Shown in pieces: positions 31,701 to 43,455 of a stretch of DNA of 64,000 nucleotides. Location: the NCBI GenBank assembly GCA_949152475.1, contig OX424559.1, forward strand, positions 15,407,809 through 15,471,808, in the 5' to 3' direction. The notes below the pieces were generated by a model. That model had not been told where the DNA came from and searched no databases. It worked only from the letters and a program-made list of their open reading frames with translations. How positions within the stretch are numbered: position 1 is the stretch's first letter; each line of letters starts with the position of its first letter. The translations under genes and the position numbers were made by a program. The stretch is from Terebella lapidaria. Lineage: Eukaryota; Annelida; Polychaeta; Terebellida; Terebellidae.

Positions 31701-34062
31701 CAGGAACTGTATCCATCACACGCAGATGTAAACAAAGCATGGAAGTGCGAGATAGACTGACAATTCCACGCACATCATGGTATATCATTGATTATTTTCT
31801 CACAACTACACTATATATGCACATACGAACTGGAAAATGTACTCGATGTCGACTTTTAAGCGCGATTTGAGCATTTGTTTACATTCGGGTTTGATGGATA
31901 CACTTCGTTTGTTTATTTACAAAACCGGTACAAAATGGGCACTAAAACGGATGAAAAGACAACTCGGACGGACTGCAATCGTCAAAATCATTGAGCACAC
32001 CTTTTGTTATATTGCATTAGATGTGTTTAACCAAAAAAATGGTTTTGAAAAAAAATATTGCATACATTCGAAGGCAGCAGCTTTAATGATCGGATATTAT
32101 TTATAGGAAGTTTATGTAGCCTGTAGGCTTCATTCAAGCACTCTCCAAGCTTGAAATTGTGGGGGTTTTTTTTAGGTTTGACCAGCCTTTCTTTCAAGTT
32201 TACAGGGGTTGGTTGGTTGTAATACATGTATTACACTACATTACATGTTGTACTAGTATTGGTAGGGCCGATCGATGATACCCTGTCGATCATAGTCTCA
32301 CCACGCGCAAAACTTACCATAAGTAACCACGTCATTCTATGCCCACCTTGTTGAGGAGGTACAGTTTGCTGACGTACATCTGCTCGGACGAAACGATTTC
32401 TTCGACTAGGCGCTTTCGATTTTTGAATGTCATCGTGTAGTTTGTCTGTTCAGTGCAAATAATTCAGGTACTGATGTTTTATATATGCATATATATATGC
32501 ACAACACTAATCAAGATGTTTGCTATATATAGTGTATTAAATTCAGTAGGCGATCCATTACTCACTCACTCATTACCAGTACTCACGATGTTCTCATAGC
32601 ATGATTTTCTCTTGTTGCTTTCCTCTGGGGAGGAATCCTGATTCACGTCCTCATCATCCACATCATCCCATTCATTGGCATCATACATGTCCTCATCATC
32701 GTATTCATCATCCGAGTCGGCCGCGGTTGAGTCGGGATCACTGCTATGTTTGCTAGTGTCCGTGGCGTCATCCGCCGGCGTCACATGCTCTATAGGAATG
32801 GACACTATGACCACGGCTTGGTCACTGGACTTCTTCTCGCACAGTGAGTTTCTGCGGGACACGTTGGCGCTTGGATCTGTCGCTGCATCAACGTCGTCAT
32901 CAAAGTGCTTCGAAGATCTGTCCTTGGAGTCGCGCTTCTGTGTCTTTAGAAGGTGTTCAAACATACCCGCCTGTCTGAGACGGTCCCCGATGCTCCACCG
33001 AGATTTCAGCTTGCTGGCGGCTCCATCGCCCTCGTGTTTTGACGTCCTGTCGACTTCTTTGACCTCCTTCGTTTTCTTCCTTAGAAAACCAGGAGAGCTA
33101 ACCGCTTTCTTCTTTCCAATTTCCGATGGAATCGTATCTTTTTTCGGTGTTTCTTGCTTTTCGACGTCCCGTTGAGTCGTTGCGACGCCCATGGACTTCT
33201 TGTAAAGGGCCAGGAGTTCATCTTTGACGGAATGGGTCACCTCCTCCACGTCGCATGCAGGGTCGGGGGCGTCCAAGTTGTCAAGGGAACGAGACGTGCG
33301 GAGTACGGGCTCAGGCCGAGGCTCTGGGCTGGTGACCTCCCAGTCATCCTGACTGGTAGCAGACTCTGTCGGCCTCTGCACCCGTGGTCTGTTGACCTTG
33401 GACGGAAGCGCCGGGGGTCGTGGACCTTTGGTGGTGCTCACTGTTGGCTTTACGCCATGCGTTGAGTTTGTTGTGAATTGGTGATGAGACGATTGAACTT
33501 GATGGGTTTTATTTTTGAACGAATTTACCAAAGATGGATGCCTGTTAGTGATGTTTGAGTTGTGATTCTCAGAAGCGCCCTGAGTCTTCTCGTTCGGAAC
33601 TAGACCCGCGAAGTCAATTAACTTCTCTGCCTTGGGTACATCGTGTACAGTAAATCCACCTGCCCTATCACCAGCTTTGAAACTTTTGTTTCTCAGTGGC
33701 GTGTTCGCAGCAGACCCGTCGGTAGAGCGGGCAGAAGTTGACGACTCGTCCCCACTGCCGCTCGTGGGTTTAACCACTCGAGGTCTCTCGCTCGCCGCTT
33801 GTGATCCCAGCGACGTCGGCGTCGGCCCTGGGGCCGCTCCCCTGTTTCCCAGCTTCTTCACCACTGGGTCCCCACGGCCACTGCCAACCCGTAGGTGTCC
33901 ATGGCCACCCCGGGACTGGGGCGGAGTAGCATCTGACCCCCGCGGCGTCTCGCTGGCAGCCCCGCGGTTAGCAGTAGACGAGCCAAGGTTGAGTTGCAGG
34001 TTTTTGATAAGAGGAGAGATTCCGGGTCTGGGATGGACGGGATTTGGAGCTTTTGTTGCCAT
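25761..34062 (-). CDS. DH-PH Rho guanine nucleotide exchange factor (FGD/ARHGEF39-like)
   Basis: Twelve exons, all phases consistent: 32587-34062, 32347-32445, 31034-31179, 29222-29378, 28619-28706, 28350-28400, 28131-28189, 26969-27118, 26668-26754, 26259-26353, 26122-26152, 25761-25820; 832 codons. The first exon (492 residues) is disordered, Ser/Pro/basic-rich with an acidic end (DSDDEYDDEDMYDANEWDD). The DH domain begins KRLVEEIVSSEQMYVSKLYL and includes MFPCVEALYQLH, LPFLTMYKTY and the hallmark LEPIQRLTRYRLLL. The PH domain follows (LVKQGPATQI...RQLFLFTDWLLVCSK...LKGEWSK), then a 19-residue tail. DH-PH proteins activate Rho GTPases by GDP release. DH spacing and motifs recall FGD proteins, while GRPEFG and LFLFTDWLL recall ARHGEF39; no FYVE domain follows. 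The start ATG at 34062 opens the long exon; there is no earlier in-frame evidence. Confidence 0.85.
29540..29660 (+). repeat. SINE-like core fragment, copy 3
   Basis: CCATCAGGTGCACAGTGGAA and TCTACCCCTGATGATGC match the copy at 42957-43015 (CCATCAGGTGTACAGTAGAA and TCTGCCCCTGATGGTAC) in order and spacing. It lies in a RhoGEF intron and abuts the 338-bp tandem array. Confidence 0.5.
29645..30745. repeat. Tandem array of about 338-bp units in a RhoGEF intron
   Basis: The landmark GATGTCGAAAAATTGGGGGT occurs at 29731, 30070 and 30408, a 338-339 bp period. Each unit also carries GCGACGTTTCAGTGCAAATG and GATCGATTTAAAAC-type blocks. A fourth partial unit trails to about 30745. Overlapping open frames across the array are repeat artefacts without domains. 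Confidence 0.9.
31547..32077 (+). mobile_element. Short inverted-repeat element (MITE-like), copy 2
   Basis: It is bounded by CTGCCTTCGAA and its complement; the inverted match extends outward to AAAGC-GCTGCCTTCGAA. It aligns with copy 1 (1558-2072) in opposite orientation. It lies in the RhoGEF intron between the first two DH exons. Its plus-strand frame (31837-32106) keeps the same protein as copy 1 with about 15-20 differences, including KRQLGRTAIVKIIEHTFCYI. Confidence 0.7.
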
Positions 34063-34095
34063 ACTGACGTGATAAAAAGCGTGGTGTCAGACAAC

Positions 34096-34212
34096 AACAA
34101 CAACAACAGCAGCAGCAACAACAACAACAACAAAACCAAAACAACAACAACAGCTGCAGCAACAATAAATAAAAACACCAGGAAAGTAAGTGCTATTATT
34201 AGTATTAGTATT

Positions 34213-34260
<48 letters not shown>

Positions 34261-34268
34261 ATTATTAA
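34096..34268. repeat. Microsatellites CAA/CAG and TTA near the RhoGEF start
   Basis: A CAA/CAG-rich tract (34096-34165) lies 34 bp upstream of the RhoGEF start codon, and a pure TTA/ATT tract (34196-34268) lies just beyond. If the 5' UTR extends here, the first would be transcribed as GTT/CTG-rich sequence. Confidence 0.9.
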
Positions 34269-34901
34269 ATGATAACTTACCTTTTTTGTTAGTTGCAGAA
34301 GTTGACGGATTGCCAGCGTGAAGCAAAGACGAAGTATAAATATTTACCAATTCCGTATTATGATTCACCAGAATCCGTCAGTAAACACTGCGAGCTGTGC
34401 AAACAGTGACAGTTTGAGAGTAATTGATAAATCCGGGAGAGTACCGGTCACAGCCCCGAAGTCTAGTCGTTGTACTTATGCGTCAGAAAACGTTTATTAA
34501 ATATAATTGGAGCCGTACGCGATCTATAGGCCCATTAGTATCGGAGGCACATGTATTTGTTATGTTATATTTTTGCTGGAGGTAACTTCGTTGAAGAAAA
34601 AACACCCATTATACTGTATAAATATGGTATCGGTACATGTATAAGTATTTGAAAAAAAATGGATTATTAAGTTTATTATATTTTATTTTTCTGTACTCGA
34701 CAAACAAATGTATGAATGTTCAGTTCGAAAATAATACGCAAATTTCTCCATTACTTGCAGTAAATACATGTAGTAGTGAGTGTGTATGGAATTGATTGAT
34801 TCATTATGATTGGTCAGACAATGTTCCGTATTTTTAAAGCAGGACATCAATATTAGTAGACTTTCACTTTTGACGCTATGCGCTGGTGAATAACTCAAAT
34901 T
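34269..34901. other. Intergenic, likely RhoGEF promoter side; no gene seen
   Basis: No coding exon, RNA gene or clear promoter element is recognisable. It should contain the RhoGEF promoter if that gene has no far upstream exon. The right edge (34881-34901) carries CGCTGGTGAA, a partial inverted copy of the neighbouring transposon's end. Confidence 0.45.
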
Positions 34902-37033
34902 CACACCAGCGAAACCGACTAGCGGAACGCGCGTTCCCTCGATCAAAGATGGCGAGCAGTAGGTTTTGCTTCGATTTGTTTTGCCGAAGAACATGGAATA
35001 TTTCACATTATTTGTATGGTTTGTGGTGTATGTAGATGAAGAACATATTACTCCGGACAGCAGACATTATAAACAGTGTGTATGCCACTTAAAACGCATA
35101 AACAATGAATATTTCTTATCGCTGGAAACCCGCACTGACTAACGGAACGCAATACAATGATTTACGGAAAGCGCCAGACAATTTATGTCCCGATGAACGG
35201 AACGCGCAAAACCATGTTTTGAAAGAAATGAATAAACCAACATGTGACTCCACAAATAGGTGAAAATAACTGTCATACACACGTGTGTTTCTTTCATAAC
35301 GTCGAAGAGGATTCCTCCACACTATAAAATTAGGAACATTATGATGTTTTACTTGCTTGGCGCGGGAATCGAGCAAATGTTTTACTATCATTTCTCAATT
35401 TAGGAAATGTATCGTGTTCGAAGAACATTTCAACACGAATGCCAATTTTCTCCCTGAAATATATATATTGCAGGCCTAAAATTCCCAATGAAATTGGCCA
35501 GACTATGTAATATATATACTAGTATCAATAGTACAAGTAGGCCCCACCAAAAAATTTGTGGGTGTTATTTATTTTGTGTTTTTTCTTGTTCGTTTTTGTT
35601 CTTGGCGTTTTACTGGTCATTTTTATGCCGAAAAATTTCCACCTTTGGAATTTATTTTCTTAATCACTAGTATCCCTATATGCCATGTTTCGAAATGGTA
35701 TATGGTTTGTATCACTCTTTAAATGTATACCGAAAATAGCATAAAATAACCAGAATGGTTTCCAGATCAGTACTGTAATGGTTGAATTTAGTATAATGAA
35801 CATATGGACAGTCATTGTGGAATTTATGATCGATGTATTCGTTTCAGCTTCGAATTATAAGCTTTGACCTTGATTTATAAACACGAAAAATGATCTGCAC
35901 TGAAAATTGCCCCATGCACAAAAAAGTTATACCGATACAAAAACGTTTTATGGTTATCCATGATCTATTTAACATTTCATGACATTGTAATAGTGATATG
36001 AAAATGTGTGTACTTGCAGAAAAACCAGCATGAGATATTACTGTCCACCAAGTACCGCTCGGTACGAATCAGTCAGCACCCTATTCCGCTACTATGTTGA
36101 AAAACATGAGAACTGTAAATTTTCCTTACGACGATACCATGGAAAGCTTATGTACGTTCATGTAAAATGCATTGTAGTCAGTTATAATTGAAGGCCTATA
36201 GGCTATGCCTACTTAACATACTACACTCATCACCAAATCTTACTGATATTAGAATATACATAATATTTCGCACGTGGTTGAAATCAAGCACTTCCATTTA
36301 ATAGTAATTGTTTCATTCAATTCCTCAGTGTACATCAAAGCACACTCTGGACATAATATTCTGTATGTACATATCTGTTTGTAAAGTCCAGTTAAGATAT
36401 TGTGAGGTGTGATAACATACATGTAACATGGTGTATAGCATGATGAATTGCATATAGTGCGGCTCACCATCTGAATTCTCAAGCTATAAATGACAATAAC
36501 TCATTCAAGCTCATGTCAGTGATGTTTGCATAGGACTACATGGGCCTGCATTTCACACTCATTATTATATTTTTTTGTTAAATTTGACCTGCATCTAATA
36601 TAGGCCTACCTGGTCCATAACACTGTCAACAGCTGCCATGTCTGAAATATATGAATATACCTTCAACACTACAGTGAACAAACATGGATATAGTTCGGAA
36701 AATAAATTCTTAGCTGGAAATTTCATGTTCATGACTTCGCGTTCCGTAGGTCAATTCTTTGCGTTCCGTTAATCGTTTGCAAAGTTGATCTTCGCGTTCC
36801 GCTGATCTTCGTGTTTTCTTATCAGCTCATTTTCGACGCGATACACCCATATTACTATCTAATGCAGGTGCTTTACCTGACTAACCAATCCATAATATTG
36901 TTTTATGTATAGATCACATGCACATATCGCCCTAATTCGCTGCATCGGCCGGAAAATTTCTCGAAGCAAAACCTACCGCTCGCCATCTTTGATCGAGGGA
37001 ACGCGCGTTCCGTTAGTCGGTTTCGCTGGTGTG
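34902..37033. mobile_element. Non-autonomous DNA transposon with about 70-bp terminal inverted repeats
   Basis: The left end (CACACCAGCGAAACCGACTA, then CGGAACGCGCGTTCCCTCGA) is repeated inverted at 36960-37033. Both arms share GATCAAAGATGGCGAGC and AGGTTTTGCTTCGA. Inside, CGGAACGC-type motifs recur near the left end (35130, 35193) and, inverted, near the right end (36738-36805, three copies). No transposase frame is present over 2.1 kb. The target duplication is unclear (ATT is possible), so the superfamily is unassigned. Confidence 0.75.
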
Positions 37034-37765
37034 ATTATTTCTGATTCACGTGATCTTGGATGTACACAAACTGATATTGGATTTTTCATTCCGCGGTCAC
37101 CTCGTAACTGGGCACGATCAATTCTTACCTGATCATTGCCAACGTTTGAAAACAATATGCTTGTGAAATGATTTGAACGAAAATGTTGATTGGAATTAAA
37201 ACCGCATGAATGAAATATTGCGTTAATATGACAAGATATGTTGACAAAAGCCAAATTTACCATTTTCCGTTTCGATAATGGGCATAGGGCAGATTTCACG
37301 TAACTATGAATTTTATGGCCTTGAAATTTGTAAATCGTTTCTGTTTTGATAAGCTTGTCATATATTTGTCAATGCTGATTATTTATCAAGATATGTAATA
37401 AAATTAAAAAAAAAAGATTACATTGGGCATATTTGGGTTGTTTTTATGTGGAAAAACATATTTTTTGCATTGAAAATCGGACAAGTTAGGACGGACAAAT
37501 CTACTTGGGTGCTCGACACACCTACTTTGGGGTGGTGCTACCAGCTACTCCCTGTAATTTCCTGTACACCGATGGGCTTTATTTAGACAGAAAAGACCTG
37601 TAGTATTGATTCTGATGTCTTTTGTGTATTTTATTTTACGTTTAACAGATTTTTTCGTGAATTTATTGCAAACAATGCTAATGTAAGTTTTGTCTGTCCT
37701 TTCATTATGAATGGCATTAGCAAAATTATAAGTTGACACAGATAATAACTGAACTTATTTATTGT
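37034..37765. other. Intergenic stretch, nothing recognised
   Basis: AT-rich DNA between two transposons. No exon-like open frame with splice sites, no RNA gene and no repeat copy elsewhere in the window was found. Confidence 0.5.
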
Positions 37766-37896
37766 GCAAACTGCGTGATACACGCGTGATACAAACTGCG
37801 TGATACAAACTGCGTGATACAAACTGCGTGTATCAAACTGCGTGATACAGTGATACAAACTGCGTGATACAAACTGCGTGATACAAACTGCGTGAT
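37766..37896. repeat. 14-bp tandem repeat array
   Basis: About nine units of ACTGCGTGATACAA with small length changes. The array ends 72 bp before the long inverted-repeat element. Confidence 0.9.
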
Positions 37897-40803
37897 GTCC
37901 ACTCTGTCCGATTACATTTATTTTTTTATTCCCATATCATTACCTATACAACTGAGGTGTGATTTGTAACAGTGTCTGCTAGAATTTGGCGGCTTTCTTA
38001 TCCGCCAAATTTGGCCCATTTTAAAATCACTTGAATAAAGGTGCATGTTCAGTGTCAATGTGTGGTTGAATTGAATCATTTATGTCATACAACTATGTAT
38101 TTACTACACAGGTATGTGCATTTTCAGTGTCGAAATGTGATTTATTTAAGTCATACGACATATTTGCTTATATTTTCCATACTGGCACATGTATGGATCG
38201 ACAAATTTGCAGGTGTTATGATGTGACAAATTTACCATGTCCTTGAAATCACACAATTTGATACGATGTTGAAGTTAATTGAAAAACAAATCATTACATT
38301 TTTTAACCAAACAAATTACTGCAGTACAAAACTCTGCAGCAAACTCTACAAAAGTGTACTTGTAATATACTGGTTCTTCTAATAATTGACATTCCCTTCC
38401 AACAATCACTCAATTATGTCTATTTGCCTAATAAGGAATTTGGACAGTTGTCAGTTTGGCACTTACATTACACTTAATATCTATTACACACAATAAGATC
38501 ATCTTGAAGAAAAAAAAACAATGAGAAAGTTTAATAATAAGAGTTAACAGATCAAAAAGAAAATTCTCACACGACAAAGAGGGTGTAGTTATGTTCCAGG
38601 AATATTTTGCCTGCATATCTTCCATTGGTATAGTCTCATGGGCATTGATGTCAACCCAATATCTGTCTTCTTTTTCCATCTAGTGAAGTGATAGTTTGGT
38701 AGATGTTGCATCAAAAGGTCCAACCCATGGGCGGTCGACTCAGTGAACAGCGGGCTTGACCGTACTTGTGATTCCCCACACCAACATTTGATGGGCACAG
38801 GATAAGGCCTATAATATAGGGAATATTAGGAATCTGTGTATCAACAGTCTTGCGTAAAAATTTATGTACCAATGTTGTAAAAAGGCCTGAAACAACAAAA
38901 TGATGATATGCATACCGGTCAGAAGATCAAGCGAGGGCCTGGAAGGCTCATCCTGAGAACAAGATTCATTCTTAGAGCAGTCTCCTTGGAATTCGAAGTG
39001 ACATGAAAAAAATACAATGAAATTATATTTGTTATTATTATCGACATTCATAAGCGAAACATTTTACAATTTATTCAGATAAAATGACTACTTATCATCA
39101 TAACTTAAATTATCATCCAGGTAACCATTTGCGTATTACAATATATTGGAATCGCCTGACATGCCCTGAATTATGTCTTATCATTGATCAGTACAAGAAA
39201 CCAGACTTGTCACACAAAAACACACAGGACTGGGTACTAAAATATTGGCAATCAATCACCAGTATGGGATATTGAATAATGATGAAAATAATGATGAAAC
39301 TTTTTATCATAATTTAGTATATCGTACAAGCATGTACGTATTCATTATATACACTGTATGATTCCACTTTTTACCCTGTGAATTCAAAATATGTATACAT
39401 TCTAGGAATGAACGATTTTTTGTAATATACTATTCTCATATGTAAAAATGACAGTCAGGGCATTAACGTTGTTAGTGCTAGTCTCCAGTAATCAAATTGC
39501 TGTTAACAAACTTAGTCCCAAACAAACGCCATTTTTATGTATTTTGTCTTTCAATAGTTGTGCTGTCGTGTAGCAAAGTAAGACTGGCGATTCGGAATCA
39601 TCCACCGTGACTTGACAAAAATAATGTGCACAGCCAGCAAATGTGTTGTGACAAAAGCAGAAGACATCGTACATAGTTTAAGTTCATAGACTAGTAGTTG
39701 CACATGATTTATTTAAATCGCCATCTCAAAATACATTGTTGGCCTAGATATATTAGTATATTAAATGAGGGCTGTGTAGATTACTTGTGGTTAGTAATAT
39801 ACGGAGTAATATACACCCATGACTAAGTATATGGATGTAAAAATGGGCGACTTTCTAATAAATAAGGGGGTGGCTAGAGGCATTATTGTAAGGTTCGCTA
39901 TCTGCAAGGGCCGCGAATCCAACACTGAAATGAAGTTCCCTGATGCCTCCTACTGAAAACTGGAAATTTGACCATGCTTCAATATGGACATTGAAATCGA
40001 ATGAATGGTCTGATTTATTTAAATCAAATCAAGATTTTGGCAATTATTGCTGGCACAGCTATACCTTTTTTTTTTCATTTACTGAAACTAAAATACATAC
40101 TAGTAGAAATTTAATAGTATTACAAATATTCGTGAATTTGGTTAGGTTTATTTCATTAGTTAGTGAAACTTATTAGCCTAGGGATCGTTAGATTTTGCGA
40201 GCTAGACTAGACCGCCTTCCTCGCGCTGTACTACTCATCTCACCACTGGATATCAACTACACCAAGGTTGGGGCAAAACCCCTCTTGCAGTTTGATGCAC
40301 ATTGCAGTTGTAGGAGGTTGGGGTAGTAGCTGGAAACAGTTCTAAGTTAACTCGCATCTAGGATCAGGATTCAGGAGTCAGGATCTACCATATCCAAAGA
40401 AAACACGTAAATAACGGTAGGCCTACTATGGATATGTGGACAGCACGTTCTATACAATGCCCTGTAATAATAGGGCATACACTGTATCCATCTTGTATAC
40501 TGGGTATTGATTCCACGTCTATTGTACCTTCTTATTAATAAATGAACAAATAAAATGCGTGAGTACAGTAGACGTAGTAGATACATTCTACAGTAAATAA
40601 TATTCACCTTGACTGGCTTCAGTGTGTTCCGACATACTTGTTGAAGTTGTGTCCTGCTTGTATTGTGTACAGTACCATAGACATACATATGTTCATGTAA
40701 AGTACAGTACTAGCTGCGAACGTCATGGACGTGTAGGCCTACCTACCCAGGACGTTGCAATGGGGAAAACGTCATTTCACGCGATGCTATAGTGAACAAA
40801 AAC

Positions 40804-40816
40804 GTTACCTAGTAAC
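40804..40816. promoter_or_regulatory. RFX X-box-like palindrome in the spacer
   Basis: GTTACCTAGTAAC is a close match to the palindromic X-box bound by RFX factors, and CCATGGCAAC, a second half-site-like motif, follows 3 bp later. It is in the non-repeated spacer of the long inverted-repeat element. A 22-codon frame starts at the overlapping ATG (40819). Whether anything is transcribed here is unknown. Confidence 0.25.
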
Positions 40817-42714
40817 ACCATGGCAACACGCGCACAAAGAAAACGTCCAGTATTTGTAGTACGTGGTAGCAAGTCAAGTAGCAAGTAGAAATTTTCTCAG
40901 TCTGGCATATAAAGTCGGACTCCAAAAAAATGCTTACATCATAATAGATGTAGTCTCAGGTAGACCTGAATACATCATGTATCAAAATCAGTTGGACAAT
41001 GCCATCACTTTGAAGAAATACTTGACAGGCACGGAAAACTTGGTGAGTTTGAAATAATTGAGATATTATAACAGTCTAGGCTTATACATGTACTTACTTA
41101 TACACGTAACTAACAGCCATTACAGAGCTCCGAGCAAAATCACTTTATTCATTTGATTCGCAAACTGTGTCAATAAAATAGAGCATCATTGATACTTTTC
41201 TTCCCAAACATCAGGGCAATCGACGAAGACGTAGACTCTAGTTAGTCACTGTTCATGTTAGTAAATGTGTGGGAGAAATTATTCTAGGATATATGCTATC
41301 GTGTAAAACTAAGCCTATATTATCAGATTTATGCATATGGGCTTAAACATGTAGATATATAGACCTAATATTTACAGTTTGGGCTTTGGGATACGTTACT
41401 CAGGCCTATGCATATATGCAACATAATTTGCTCTGAAGTAAGGAAATGATTTGAATTGAAAAACATTGTCATTGTGAACTAGATTGAATCTAGGTTTTGT
41501 CTTGGATTGAAATAAATCTAGCCTGAATCACATGTTAGATATCTACTGGAATATATTTCATATTCAGTAAATGAAAAAAGACTTATATTACTTATAAGAG
41601 ATATAAGACTACTAGTAAACTCATCAGATTCACGAGGGAATCAAGATATAGGTCCAGCTAGAGAAAACGCTATATCCGTGCCTGCAATAATTGACCTATT
41701 GCCGAACCAATTTGTCCTTGAAGTCTTTTACGTCATTTCTGACGCATTCTGCAAAACATTATTGGCCAAAGAGAAGTTTGCTGACGTAATATGTGCAACT
41801 CCGACAACTGTCTGGGGCTTTGGCGATAGGTCAATTGCCAAAATCTTGATTTGATTTAAATAAATCACACGCTTTATTCGAGTTCAATGTCCATTTTGAA
41901 TTTTGGTCAAGTTTCCATTTCCAGTAGGCATGGTAGGAGGCGAGAGAAACTTAACTTCAGTGGTAGATGCGTTTATTCCAAACGTGTTGAAGTATGAAAT
42001 GCTAGTCTTAATTGTTTCATGAGCAGCTGGTAAGGCGAACATTCGTCTTTGTTTTAAACTGCTGTCATTGTCAAAAAATAAGGTGGAAATCTGTAATCAT
42101 ATGAACATGGTCAATCGGATGAGTCACAATTGACCAGTTTCCTGATCGGAAGAAGAAAGTGAAAACAGATAGGGAAATCCTAAATAAAAAAGAAAAATGG
42201 AAGTTAGCAAACCTTATAATGGTGTCCTCACCCACCCCTACACCCCCTCAGTTTTAGAAAATCGTCCATTTTACAACCAAATACTTAGTCACGGGTGATC
42301 CTCCGTATATCACCAACCACAAGTAATCTACATAGCTCTCATGTAATATATATCTAGGCCAACAATGTATTTCAGATGGCGATTTAAATAAATCATGTGC
42401 TACTACTAGTCTATGAACATAGATTTGTACGAGTCTCGTTCAGATCTATGGTATAAATTATGTACGATGTCTTCTGTTTTTGTCACAACACATTTGCTGG
42501 CTGTGCACATTATTTTTGTCAAGTCACGGTGGAAGATTCCGAATCGAATGTCTTACTTTGCTACACGACAGCACAGCTATTGAAAGACAAAATACATAAA
42601 CATGGCGTTTGTTTGGGACTACGTTTGTTAATAGCAATTTGATTACTGGAGACTAGCACTAACAACGTTAATGCCCTGACTGTCATTTTTACATATGATA
42701 ATAGTATATTACAA

Positions 42715-43455
42715 CCACTCAATTCAGATAAAGAGGAGCTGAAGAAACTGGCGTGGTTTCTAAGCAACAAAGCCTTTCTATTTTAAGTTGCGTCTTTCAC
42801 AATATCTAAGCAGAGACATAGTTATAGTTTATGTTTGTATAGTTCAACTCAGTAGCCTTTTGATTAGGTACTTATGTACTTGTCATATATCTATTTAATG
42901 GGGTTTGTTTTCGTATTTCTAAAGTATTTTCATAGGTTGGGCAGTTGTATACTAATTCCATCAGGTGTACAGTAGAAGCAACTACATTTAGCACACTGTC
43001 TGCCCCTGATGGTACCAGTGTGTCTTTTGATAAACTGTTTAGTCGGGCTTTGTTTCTATTGAAAAATGTATTTTACGTTTGTTATTGGAATCATCAAAAT
43101 TTGGCTATATTGGTGGTAATAGATTGATATTTACATTTGTAGCTGTAAAACTTACACAATCAAATGAGAACTGGATGTACCTCACGTTGATTGATTTTTT
43201 AAAAAATCAACTACCAGTATACATTTAAAATGTATTGATTGATACACTAGTATATTTATCGTAATCGTTCCTACTATCAATAGTAGTAAATCATTTGAAA
43301 TCACTGAGAACAACATTGAAATGTGAGATATCTCTGACCTGTCAGTAAATATTTTAGTATACTAGTACTAGTACCAGATCATATATTGAAACACATGTAT
43401 GTCTTCATCTAAATAGTCGATTTAAATAAATCACTCTGAAAAGGTAAAAACATCG
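42715..43455. repeat. Segment present only in the right arm of the palindrome
   Basis: At about 39425-39435 the left arm joins sequences that in the right arm are separated by about 740 bp. The extra segment contains the fourth SINE-like core (42945-43130). Either it was inserted into the right arm or lost from the left. Confidence 0.55.
42945..43130 (+). repeat. SINE-like core fragment, copy 4
   Basis: This is the longest copy of the core: CCATCAGGTGTACAGTAGAA, GCACACTGTCTGCCCCTGAT, CCAGTGTGTC, then AGTCGGGCTTTGTTTCTA. It shares the front half with copy 3 and the back half with copy 2, so it links them into one family. Confidence 0.5.

Noticed and set aside
32675-34072. Plus-strand frames of 100-166 codons opposite the RhoGEF first exon
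   Set aside because: They are antisense shadows of a GC-rich long exon whose minus frame splices into the DH domain in phase.
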